Shown here: piece by piece, positions 1 to 12,000 of the stretch | How positions within the stretch are numbered: position 1 is the first letter of the stretch | How the letters are laid out: each line of letters starts with the position of its first letter | Source of the DNA: Triops longicaudatus | Lineage: Eukaryota; Arthropoda; Branchiopoda; Notostraca; Triopsidae | DNA: 64,000 nucleotides | Direction: 5' to 3' | NCBI GenBank assembly: GCA_022885665.1 | Contig: JAGQDJ010000231.1 | Coordinates: forward strand, 71,685-135,684 | The notes under the pieces: model-generated | What the model was told of the DNA's origin: nothing | The model's database searches: none | What the model saw: only the letters and a program-made list of their open reading frames with translations | Position numbers and translations under genes: made by a program

Positions 1-71
1 TTTCGCCCGGGCGAGAGTTTGTTATACAAGCTGTTCGCTATACAATGCGCTCGTTAAACGGGGTACCACTG
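1..71. repeat. Right end of a Tigger/pogo-like DNA element
   Basis: The sequence GTTAAACGGGGTACCACTG followed by TA (to position 73) is the inverted form of the terminal repeat seen again at 1445 (CAGTTGTACCCTGTTTAAC). A CAGTGGTACCCCGTTTAAC-type terminus next to a TA dinucleotide is typical of Tigger/pogo elements of the Tc1-mariner superfamily. Only the right end lies in the window. No transposase reading frame is visible here. Confidence 0.5.
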
Positions 72-208
72 TATTGTATTCCATCAGAAGATGTTTGGTT
101 TGGTCGTTGTTTAAAGACGAAAGACATCGATCTGTCGGCGCATTATCGTCTTCGGTTCTCATCTGAAAAGGTTTTTCTCTCGAAAGGTTTCATCTCTCAA
201 AATCTTGA

Positions 209-565
209 CTAGGTATATTCCACTATATCGGTGTCCTTTAGAGAATTGTGTAGTGCGTTTTGTATGTAAAACAATTTATAGCTAGGTCTTGCACTAAACC
301 CCATGGTTTCAGCCATGGTTGCTGGGACGTTCTTCCGCTTCAGTTTATCAAATAGGACTTTCCTCTGACTAGTAAGGTTTGAATATTCCATGATCAAATG
401 TTTCGCACTTTCTTCCATACCTCTACATTTTCTACACTTGGGATCGTCTATTAATCCGAACCTGTGTAGCCAAGGGAATTTTTTCATGTCCATAAAAGTT
501 AGGCCATCGTGATCGCCAGTGCTTGAATCCCCAGAAGGGCACGTCAGTGTGCTACAGGCAATCAA
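209..565 (-). mobile_element. LINE remnant (C-terminal zinc-knuckle region)
   Basis: A 118-residue minus-strand frame contains the pattern LHRFGLIDDPKCRKCRG followed by ESAKHLI and a basic segment. This resembles the Cys/His cluster that follows the reverse transcriptase or RNase H region in R1/Jockey-type non-LTR retrotransposons (H-R-x-G-L...C-x-x-C...H). No reverse transcriptase is attached, so it is a short fragment. A chance frame is less likely given the ordered Cys/His motif, but the clade cannot be named. Confidence 0.5.
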
Positions 566-1440
566 CGTGAAGGGCTACAAAAACGATTGCCATTCATCGT
601 AAATGTTATTCTGACTTTAAACTTGATTTTATTCCACACAAAATCTACTAATCTATGCGTCTACTTCGCAGAATTCAATGCATTTATATTTTGTATACAT
701 TTTGTAAGCTCACAATCTTCGTCATGTATTTTCCGTGAACTAACAATGAAATTTTCTTATTATTTGAAATTAGAGCTGTTGCTTAGAAACGTTCGAAACG
801 CTAAAAACAAAGAAAATGTAGGAAACAAACATGCGTGTGCAAGAAATAGAAAGAAGGTGGACTACATATCTCACATACGTGATTTTGAATGGAAACTTTT
901 TTCCACTGAGCTAATATTCCTTATTTTTTAGATCGGTTGCTGTGACCTGTAATCTAATATAATTGAAGAAAATGAAAGGAAACGTAATTGAATGAAATGA
1001 AAAGTAAGTAAAGCTTTCAAAGCTTACGAATATTACAAACGTTTATTTAAGAAGAAATACAAGAATCAAACGCATAATCTGTCAAGGAGGAGCGCAAAAT
1101 AGGTGATGTCTGTTCTCACAAGCACAGTCCATTCAAAAACGCGCGCATTCCAATGACGTCACTTCAACGCCACCTGCGTTTCCCGCCACGGGACAAGCCT
1201 AACCTTCTTTCATAGAACCTTCATTTTCAACGACCTTTCACGCTTTATAACTCGATCACACGAGACAAATGTTTCAAATAGCTTATTAATATGTTGTATC
1301 GCACGATGGCGCTAGTGAAGTGTTCAAGCAAGTGCGATATAAAGCATGAGCTTGATTTAGCCTAAAAGCAGTGGTAGTTTACAGATTAAGCTTTGATATT
1401 TTTTCTTCTATTCTCCAGAGACGGTTCTCCGAAACTTTGA
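566..1440. other. Intergenic, no gene seen
   Basis: AT-rich sequence with only short frames lacking domain signatures. I see no RNA gene or clear repeat. Confidence 0.5.
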
Positions 1441-1444
1441 AGGT

Positions 1445-2304
1445 ACAGTTGTACCCTGTTTAACGAAATCATTGTATAGCGAACAAATTGTTCAAGGTAC
1501 TCGCGCGAAGGTGACAAAATGACTCGCTAAATGAACTCAGCTTTTTGCAACGAACAGCTTAGGGTGAGCAAAAAAGCTTTAGAAAATTGGAGGTTACGTT
1601 TCCCACTGTGTACGCATGGATTGCAGACGAGAACTTGGTTTCCACACCCCAGTCAGTAGCTGAGAAATAGCCTGCTTGCGTTTCTCTGTTTGATTACCTA
1701 GTTTTAATTATTATTTATTTCGATTTTAAGTGGTGCTTAAGTGGCCCCAGAGAATTCTGGTAATAAGAAGAACGGAAAGAGTTTTTTTTCTGACGAAGAG
1801 GTAGACGAGCTCACTGATTCTCCTACGCTTACCGCAGCCATAAACGAATTTGCTACGAAATGGGAAGAAATCCAACCTCAGGCAAAAATGTGGCATCCAA
1901 ATCAGATCGAAGCGAACAGATGCTTAGACATATTCACCGACAATGTCTTGCACTTCTCTCCAGAACCTTATTAAAGAAAACATAAAAACAAGCCACATTA
2001 GACGGATTCTTCCAATAAAGTGGCGGACATGAAAACCAAGGAGGATATTTAAGAGGCAAAAAGATCGAAGATTAATATAACCTTGAATGGTCTCGAGAGC
2101 CACTAACTGAACAAAACCGAATAATACGTGCTTGAAATATATATATTTAGGCATTCAGTATATTTTTTAGTATTTTTTCCGAATTCTTAAATCAACTTGT
2201 TCATGTTTCGGAATCTTATGGGAAATAGCGTTTCTTATAACGAACGCTTCTTAAACGGAACGCCTTCCAGAAATGGATTAGGTTTGTTAAACGGGATACC
2301 ATTA
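1445..2304. mobile_element. Tigger/pogo-like non-autonomous element
   Basis: The left end (CAGTTGTACCCTGTTTAACG) and the reverse complement of the right end (TAATGGTATCCCGTTTAACA) match over most of their length, giving inverted terminal repeats about 860 bp apart beside TA dinucleotides. Inside, a 77-codon plus-strand frame at 1741-1974 has an acidic start (SDEEVDELTDSPTL) and ends with a stop. It could be a C-terminal transposase remnant, which is inference. No DDE catalytic core is visible, so the copy cannot move by itself. Confidence 0.5.
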
Positions 2305-5300
2305 TACGTGTGTACACATTAGGGTTTATTTGTCTTAAAAAGAAAAGTTCAGCAGCGTCTTGTGGTGGAAAATGGAATCTTTTTTTTTTCGCTTTTTGAG
2401 CTTGAAGCATTTTTTTCGGTAGTTGTGAGCGTTTTCGTGTCAAGGTGCTTGGGTGGTGAAGTTTAAAATCTGGAGGAAATGGAGTGTAAAATTCTTATTA
2501 AAGCATACAAAAAGAACCTGTCATATTTTAAAGCTACTTTCATCCTGATTAAAAAGAAAAAATGCAGAAACGTGATCGCTTTCGAAGAAATCTGGAGAAA
2601 AATAAACAACGTTTAAGTTTGATAGAATCTTTTTATTTTCGTGTCAAGTGGAAATTCTCTCACAGACAAAGTACGAAGTTGTGTCAAAAACAGACAAGGA
2701 TCTTTGTGCTTTTTTGGGGGATGTGGAAAAGGCTTCAGATCCCGTTGCATAAATCAGTATAGAAAAGGGAAGCATACTTTTGAACTCGCATGTGTATTTC
2801 AGCAGTAACTTTTATCTCGTTTTTTCTTTTTAACAAAAATCCGAGTAGAAAATGAAAGACAAATATTTCTAAACCAAACTTACACGAAAACTACATAATA
2901 ATAGAAAAAGTATTATCGTCAAACTACGCTTAACAGAGATTTCCAACAAAAGATCGTGGTGTGTTGAAAACTATTTTAGTGTGAAAGCAAGAGATTCAAT
3001 AGGCCAAGCTTAAGTCAATATAGAGTTTAGCTTAAATTCCATTTATTGACAAGACCGTCACGTGTAATTATTTTCATTATTATCAAGCTTAAGGTTCATA
3101 TTGTCTGCTCACTCTACTTTGCAGCACGGTAGATTTTAGCAATGATAGCGCAACCTAAACTCGATCTTAATTCTCTGGGCAGAATTGCCTATAAAGGTTA
3201 TTATTTCTGCTTCCTTTGCATCCTTAGTAGCTCAGTTTAGGTTTCATAATAATGGCTAATGTTTAGTTTATACCAGAATGCCTATAAAACAAGAGCTAGT
3301 TTCAAAGTAAAAGTCCACCAAGGGAAATTGATTTAAAGTCAAGTGACCTGGACCTTTTTCTCGTGTTAGTCTGTTAAAATACGATTTTGTTAAAATAAAC
3401 TTAGTGCTCTCTTAAATCCCAACTTAGTAATATGCAGAAGAATTTGTTACAATGAACACTTTTGTAGCGAACTGCGGGCTACAGTGGACAGTATGTAAAG
3501 TCCCAAGTTACAAAGATGTAGAGAAAAATCTTCCGGTACAACCAAATTCTGATATACCCAGCAGAAGTTTGCGATCCCACGACGTTCGTTACCGATATAT
3601 TCTGTAGCATGCTACAAATTTTTAGCTGCAATGGTCTTGAAACGAAAACTAGTTAAATTATGGCTAGTGGAAAACACCCTCGCACAAAACATTTTTCTCC
3701 ATTTTTCGAAAAGTGTGTCAGAACAGTGCACGCTGTTTGTCCTTTAAAAATAGCAGTCTAAAGTTAACGACAACAATGCAATTTGTTGCATCTCTCTACG
3801 ACTCTTTGTTCTCGAGAAAAGATACGGTGAAATAATGTCGCCTGAGGCAATTCTCTGGCACTGCCCGCGCCTCGGGCGCAAAATGAGAGTTTTTCCTCAT
3901 TTCTCCGTTATTTTTGGTACTTCTAAGGTTTTGTTCTGATTTTTCTAATTTTAAGTAAACTCAAAATAGTCATGATGTCAAGGCCTTCAGCGTACTTGAC
4001 TGGAACTTTTAACACGCAAATTGATTTCTGTTGAATTAACTTGAAAAAAGCTCTCCAGAAGGTGACTGTAATAGATGAAACAATTGGATACTGTTTCTCA
4101 CGAGTTTAAAAACGTCTTTGCAGACATACAATAATTAATTCCTAACATATGTGACATGGTTTAATACGAAAGACACGCACTATTCATATACGTTACAGTG
4201 TACGGAGCACTAATTGGCAATTTGGTCGCGAGGAGGTTTATAATGCGTTACTCATTTAGTAAAACCGTGGAGTTTCAGCGTTTTGCAGAATTCGACGGTA
4301 GATACTGGTTGTACACCGCAGTCCAATGAGCATTTCTAGTCAAATCCGACGTCTACAAGAAACTCGAACACCTTTCTTGTTTAGCATACGCTCAAACTTG
4401 ATAGACAAGTTGAATTCAAGCCCAAAGTAAAGCCACTTTCATAAGCTTCTCTATCGAAGAGTTATAAGGTACTTTAAAATCTCTAAAGAAAATCTTTAAG
4501 TCTCCAACACTCATTAAATCCTTACAAAATTCAGAAGATTATTAAATGTGTGCGATCAATCCCGAAAGTCAATCACAGGACATATCAAACAATTAAATGA
4601 AATAATTCTAGTTAAGTTTGTAAGTTTGTACCAAATACGAAATGAAATTTAACTAATAGTCCTTACTCTACTACATGGCAGATTTTTTTTCTGTCACTAC
4701 CAAACTCCCTTTGCGTTACTAAGAGCGTTAAATCAAGTCCTTAACTCAGAAGAAATTAAAAGTCTGCTTTTCTTTTTCCAGTGTCGCTTTTCTTCTGTTT
4801 AAACACTCCAGCTGATACTTTCATACGAACGATAACTTGAAAAGGAGGTTTTGTTAATGGAAAATCAATACACCCATAAAGCAAGAACTGCCCAAACCCG
4901 GAAAATTTCCGACACCGCCTTTTAGAGGTTTTGTCCTCGTAACCAAGCTGCCAGTACTAACCAGCAGCCTAGAAGCAACTTGTTTTCACACCTGTACTTC
5001 CTAACACCCTCTTTAGTTACCAATCTAAACATTTTATGCTCGCTTTTGCCCCTCTTCTCTTACCCCCTTTAGCCTGCTGGGGTAGTTCAGGGTTGAAGCA
5101 CATAAAAAAGGGAAAATTGGCACCCGGGTATGTAACTGCCCGTAGAAAGGAGGAGGAGCCTTTCTGACTAGCTTTACTTGAACGTCACAGTCTTTTTTTA
5201 TTGCTATTTTTTTTTTTAAAAAAAACTCCTGAAATTCCAATTCATTTATGTATGGATTAATCTCCAAATAAACCTTTTTCATGACGGATACATTAATGTC

Positions 5301-8300
5301 TTGAATCTAGTTGAAAAGAGGAAAATCTGATTTTTTTTAAAAAAAATTTGTTATATACATATTACATAATGCCGCAAGTATCGAAGAAAGGAGAGCAGCA
5401 GCGTGAGAAGCTCAAAGAATGTCCACAGGCGACGTTATCTCAACTTGTCTTTTCTAGAAAACAAGAATCGTAGAAATACCCAAGAAACTGTGACGTTGTT
5501 GCCAACCTTTGATTCGGATACTTCTAAAATGCAAGCTATGTGTGTTGTTTTGAAGAAATATGTGTTGTATCATTTTTACAGAAAATGAGGGAAAATCGCT
5601 TTTCTTAATGTTTTTAGAATTTTATTATCCGGATGGTGGCTACTAGTGAAGGAATTGGGCGATGCAAAATGAAGCGAAAAGACGAAACACGGTTATTGAT
5701 CCGCTGTAGCGTGAAAATCATGCATAATAAGACGTGTCGTTGGGCTGAGAGAGAAAGACGTTTTCGAGTAGAATATTTCTCTATTTTTTGTGATACTCTT
5801 GAAAAGCATGGTGGAGGGTGAAATATAAAAAATAGCGAATTTTGAATATTCCTGAAATGAAATCGCCTTTTGGGTGGAATAAAACATTTTGTTTTTATTG
5901 TACAATTCCTCTTGAGCGTTCAAGAAAAAATAAATAGAGAAACGACGACATTGCTGTCTAGAAATCTTAGAGAATGTTTCCTTTATCCTTTTTCACGGAG
6001 GGACCCCTCTGTTCTACCCTCCGTTCCTATCAACCTTGAAAGAAACTGGAAGTGGCATTTGGATAGAAAGCTATTACTTCGAATGGAAGGTAAAAACGGG
6101 GAAAAGTAACCGAAATTTGGAGTAAGTTTTTGTAATGAAATGGTGGACGTGCTAGAAAAATTTAAACAACGATGTTCATTTGGTAATTGCGGGCAATACT
6201 TTAACGATGTAGAATTGCGATTGCAGGAAAATTTAATCAATTCGAATTACTGGGATGAAGAAACCTGAAGCAAGATATCGAAGAAAAGAAGCCCAAACGT
6301 TGAAGAATCAATTACTAGTTGTATTAAAAAAAACTGAGTGTTTATCGTTTTTATTTGATAAATAGGAAAAGATATTCTGAAGCGTAAGTGAGAAATCGGA
6401 GATTGTTATCATTGGCGCTACGATAAAAACGAGTGCTAGTAGTGGAAATTTAATTCCTCTTCTTTAATTGGCTCTTAAAGTCGTACAATTACTAAAAAAA
6501 TATACGTATATTAAACGTTCGGACGTTTGGTTTTTGACATATTTTCTAACCGTAGAGTAAGCCGCCCAATGCCGTCTATTAGCCTGAAGACGTCAATCGC
6601 CAGATCTCGGGGTCAGAAGCTGCCATCTCTGGTGAATTTTTTGTGTGTACTCTAGATGTCGCGACATTACAATATTGCAGAAAGCGCGGTGTGTTTTTCA
6701 TTTGTTTACAAGCTGTGTGTAGTCAAATTATAGGGGGCGTACACCTTAGATCCAAAGAGTGAATTTCGAAAGCGTCTAGTTTGTAAGTAACGTTCGATTC
6801 ACCTAAATCCTTAGAAGCTTTGTTCTGTCTTTTTCTAAAGAATCGTTCGCGCTGAAATTTGTGCAGCCATCTGTTAATTACTAGAGGATTAATTACTATA
6901 CACCTTAATACGTGTTTTACAACCTCAAGGGTCGTTTATGTTGTACGGTGCGTCTGAGCATAAGTGAGCAGTTAATAAATTTAATACAATTCAAAACAGC
7001 TATTTGGAGTCTAATATGTGTTTTCGACGCTTAATATACGATGCACATGTGCACAGTTGAAACCTACAAGCCTTCTTTTCCTTCAGTTCACATGATTTGT
7101 GGGGTAGGCGGATTTGCGGCAGCCATTTTCCAATCGGCATTTTCGACTTCTAGCCGAATATACTCAAACATAAAACAGCTACTGAACATAAACGGTCACA
7201 AGCTTTGGCGTATAATAAAACGATGAGTAAAAAAAGTTGCTGTAACCTTTTGGCTGAAAAGAACTGAACCATGTCTTTGTAATACAGAATAAAAGCTTAA
7301 GAAGCATTTGGGCACTGTGTTCGAGTTTTGAGGACGTTAGCACAAGGAACGAACGTTTGCTAGGCCAAGCACGTAATGGAAACGTATTGGGTCGGCCAAT
7401 AAGTCTGTTTCGATTTTTACCTAAAATCTTAACACGAATTTCTCTATGTGTAACAAATTCTGCTAAAAAACATCAGAAATATTTTGTTGCATAACATCAG
7501 CCCTACGATTAGGTGCATCAAAATTCTCCTTCTCCCTCATCGTCTTATTTTCATTTTTAAAGAATGGACAAGGTCAATTTTTAAGGTTACATCTCGAGGG
7601 AGTTTTTTCCAAGATGAAAATTAATTTTGAAGAGAGCGAAAAAATATGTTAATCTGGCTGAGGAATGTTATGGCGAATTCAATTGGGCGAGTCAGTGAAC
7701 ACTGACTTTTTCAAACACAGCGGTTCACTGTGTGCCAAAAGCTGAAAAAAATTTCATTACTCAAACACAGGTTGGATGTGCTTGAAAAACTCAGTTCGCA
7801 CGGGTTCTCGCAACTGAAATTTCTACGGAATTGTGGATCACAGAAGTCTGACTGTAAAGCCAAATGACGAAAAATCTGGCTTCGGCTCATGCTCCAGCTT
7901 TGCTTCGTAGGCTTTCGAAGCCGAACTTTCGAGCTTCGGTTTTAGTTTCGGTTTAGGTTAGGAATCACGTGACACTACGTAATTGGCTGGCGCGAGCATG
8001 GTAGGCGTCTCTATAGCTATGTTTACAACGGCCGTAAAGCGTTGTGGAAGGAGAAGAAGTTTGGCCAGTGAATATAACTTTTTCCGGTTTTTAAACAGTT
8101 ACGCAGAGCTAAAATAGTTTGTGCTTATTATTTTAATTAAGCTTTCGAGTGCTACTTGGTGCAAAGGCAGGATTGCATGCCTCGGAGAAAATTCCCTTTA
8201 CAAATAACCAAATAAGTTTATATTGCCTCGTTATGGTTTGCTTTAATTGTGAACGCGCACGTTTGTTTTTTCTTCATTTTTTCATTTTTTTTCTTCCGTT

Positions 8301-9023
8301 TTTTAAGCAGTGTGTCCTTCGTAGGAATAACAGAAGCAAATTACGGCGATAATTTTCAGCGATGTTGTCCATCATCCAGTGTTGAAAAAAAACTTTGATT
8401 TAAGGTCGGGAATCAACAAACGTGAAACAATTAGAGTCACTGAGAGACCTCTTTTGCTCACTATTTTATATGTATGTTGTCTATACGCAGGTACAAGGAA
8501 TTAAATGAAAAAAAGTATAAAATTTAAAACATGTCAAAACTTATTGTACAGTGAAAAATATGTAACATATTTTTGACGTGCCAAACAAAAACATACTTTG
8601 GACACGCCCTAATGAACTTCTATAGGGAAGACATGAGCTAGTCTCATAGACGCAGAATAATTGTAATCCATAAACGTATTACGTTGATATGTAAACGAAT
8701 ACAATACGTTTAGAAACCGTACGTGTGCGATTGGGGTCTAGCACTGTAATATTTGTGTTCAAATGCATCAAAGCCTCCATTTCCTGTAATTTTCGACGTC
8801 TATCAAGACCGGGCTTATCGAGTCACCGAGAATTACTTCATGCGTTTTCTGGAAACTTCTTTTGTAGACGTTCTGTGACAAATTAGGCTATAACTCACTA
8901 TCGGAAAAATTTCTGAAGAAATGTAGAGCAACGCTCACGCCTGGCCAGTAAAAAAAGTGCTTTGTAACGGTAAAAGTGATGTTTCGTATTCAGAAATTCT
9001 GTATGCGTCTTCTTTTGTTACAG
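2305..9023. other. Long region upstream of the first Dscam exon; no gene recognised
   Basis: The region contains only short frames without domain signatures. The Dscam first exon (5' UTR and signal peptide) must end in phase 1 to join the exon at 9024. I could not pick one out, so it lies here undetected or before the window. A short segment near 3797-3990 resembles the repeat blocks in the Dscam intron at 15892-16900. Sequence near 3420-3490 resembles degraded Tigger-like ends. Confidence 0.4.
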
Positions 9024-12000
9024 GTTTTTGTCACGGATTCTTATCGGACTCTCAAGGGCCGCAGTTCTTACATGACTTCGTGCCTGAAGTTTTGTTTTCC
9101 AGTCAAACAGGCGGCCATGTGGATTGTATGGCCCGAGGGCAGCCACAGCCAGTAATTACATGGACCTTAGTACCTTCTAAAGGTTTGTCACTACTTTTTT
9201 CTTCCTTTTCTTTTCTCTCCTGCTTGGATGCCTTAAGCTTCGTCTCTGATGCTTCCTGCCTTACTATTACAACCCAAAACTAACAATAAACGAGTGAAAA
9301 GCGCAAAGAAAGATAGAAAGAACTTGTTTTTCTCTAGCTAATGATCCTTATCCTGACGTAGGTTACTATGGGGCCAATCCAGTGTCTTCCGTTCCGGGTC
9401 TTCGTCACGTGCTAGAAAACGGTAGCTTAATTTTCCCGCCTTTTACAGCCGAACAACTCCGACCAGCCATCCACCAAAGTATTTACCGATGCGTGGCTTC
9501 CAATCCGTCTGGAAAGATTGTCAGTCCTGATATTTATGTCAAAGCTGGTAATTTGCCTATTTTAACGCAGCTTTTTCTACCATTATGTAATAGATTTTCC
9601 TATTTTACGGATTCTTGTTTCTAATGATTTGTGTTACTATTTCGAACATGTCTTTTTTACAGTTCCGTTGATTTTCACCGTTTTATCAATATTTTCCACT
9701 TCATTTCGATAAATATCCTTCCAGTAGCAAATCGCATCAAGAGAAAGGTCATAAAGGAAGAAATAAGTTGATTTGTGTTGAAGGAAAAGAATAGCTGCTG
9801 TAGGACTTTCTACAGATGGCAGGACTGTGAATCACTGTAATTTACATGGCTGCTTTAGAGTAGGTTTCGGCGAATTTTCAGAACACGAAGAAATAAGTTG
9901 TAAGTGATGCATTAAAACACTATTGACTGAAAATACGGCAAGTGAAAATGTCGTTTTAGGGTATTAAGTAGATGACAGCACTGGGCGTTGCCGTTGTATT
10001 GTGCAATGCTAGGTCCACAATCTAAGATAGTCGTTAAACCATTTTATCGGTGACCTATTAAGAAAGAAATTAAATTGCGTTTAAACAATCAATAGCTTCA
10101 GGAAGATGGCAGCACTGTGAGTTACGAAGTTTTAAAGAGGGCAACAAGAAAAGCGTTGAAATTCAAAGCAAATGAAGAGCAAAGTGTTTTGAAATGCGAT
10201 TTGAAACATTTTGTATAAAAACTCGGTAGATAGTAAGTAAGTCAGTAACAAACTGCAGTAATGTAGTATTTCAGAAAAGTATCTCTTTGGATGAAGCTAA
10301 CCTAAGAAAAGATGGAAGCTAATGTAGTAATCGCATGTCTCAAGTTGTGTGGCAGAATTTCGATGCCGTCGTCTACGACCAACGCGTTTATCGAGGCGAC
10401 ACGGCCGTCTTCCGGTGCCATATCCCTGCCAACGTGAAAAGTCACGTGACGGTGACTTCCTGGGTCCAAGAAGGCGGATATGACATCTTCCCGTCTGCTA
10501 CTGGAGGTAGGATCCGGTTCTGCAATTCTCTAGAGGCTCGTTTCCGGCCTTTTCTGACTAGCGAATTCAATTATTTCTTCTGCTTTGTCGTACATTTCTG
10601 TCCATTTTTGGTTAATTTCAAGTACATCTCCATTAGCGGTGAAACTGCGTATATCTTAAGTAAAAAACTCAGTTCTAAAGAAACGAGTAGTGATGCTTAA
10701 CTATTCTTCGCTTAAATATTTCTTGCTGAGGCAGAAGTTTAAGGCCTGTACAGAGTATTCTAATGAAGTATTTCTGTTAGTTAGTCATGAATCTTCTTGA
10801 ATTAGCTTAACTTCTCTCTCGAAAGAAAGTCGCAAATATTTTTTCTTTACGGCGAGTGAGCTGATATTTTTTTGAGACACAAACTTGGCCTCGTCATCAG
10901 TTTTTCGTATAAAAATGACGTCATCAAAAAGTTCTTCTTTGAACGGAAAAATTTTTATTTCTGAGAAAGAAATAGAATTTGCATAACATTTCTCAATCAC
11001 CTGTTACTGATTACTTGACATTGATCTTCACGAAGTTTGACCTGTCTCGTGTTGGAAACTTGAGTTTTTTTGTGCTGGTTTTCCTGCGAATCAAATGCAT
11101 GTTTCTGCTGAGCTAGAAATTCGAGGCCAATAGACTGTTACATCGTTGGGTCGTTACCAGTTGCATGTCTTTCTTGCATTGTTTGACGTATCAAGGTGGC
11201 TTCATTACTGGTTTAGAGAGACAAATCCTGTGAAGAAATACTTGAAGTCAGTACACAGTATTTCTGCAACAGTTATTTCCAGTAAGTTGACCTGAAAGTC
11301 TCTAACTTGAAAACTGTCTTGAATGTGTTTGGGTGAATAGAATCAATCCAGGATAATTAGTGTTATGTGTTTGAAGAATTTTTTCTCTTTCTAAGGCAGG
11401 ACTTAGAGCCAGCGCTTTAAATTTCTTCGTACATTAATAATTTAACTTGAATCTTCTTGAACCCTAATTGTTATGCGTTGTCTTATGCATAAGCTTAGGT
11501 GTAAGCTTGTGCATAAAAATTCAAAGAATGCCGCGGAAACTTTAAAGGTTTAACGCATAAATTCCTAAGTAAGGAATTTAATTTAATTGTGAATTAAGTG
11601 TGTCAGACACTGAAAAGTATAGACTCCAGCCCTTTGGCCACCACCACCTTTGCTGAGGATGAGTAAAAGAGATGTTTCTCCCTCATCTCATGACGCTATG
11701 TGTCGCTGGAGTAAACAGCTCTCTGCCTCTGAACCAGACTAGCAGTATATAATCCAAATTGACACGGCGCGTGCGAAAACGAGTAAAATAAACTAAAATT
11801 ACTCGGTATTCTGACTCAGTTATTTGTGAAAGCTTGTTGACTGTTGCGAATCAGAAAAATGCTTTGCGGGTGCAACCTAATTTTGCTAAGAAAAAACAGT
11901 TATTTTTTCTGCGAACTGGAACTATACTTCTTGTGAGGTACAAATTCACGGCCAGTATAGTAATTTCACTTTTTCGTTCTCATACGTATCTTTTTCTCAC

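Noticed and set aside
7041..7226. Frame containing MICGVGGFAAAIFQSAFS, considered as a signal peptide
   Set aside because: No suitable phase-1 GT donor after the hydrophobic segment; no way to link it to 9024.
8149..8352. Frame with a hydrophobic stretch, considered as the Dscam signal-peptide exon
   Set aside because: The hydrophobic part is a T-rich run far from the start Met, and no phase-1 donor follows it.
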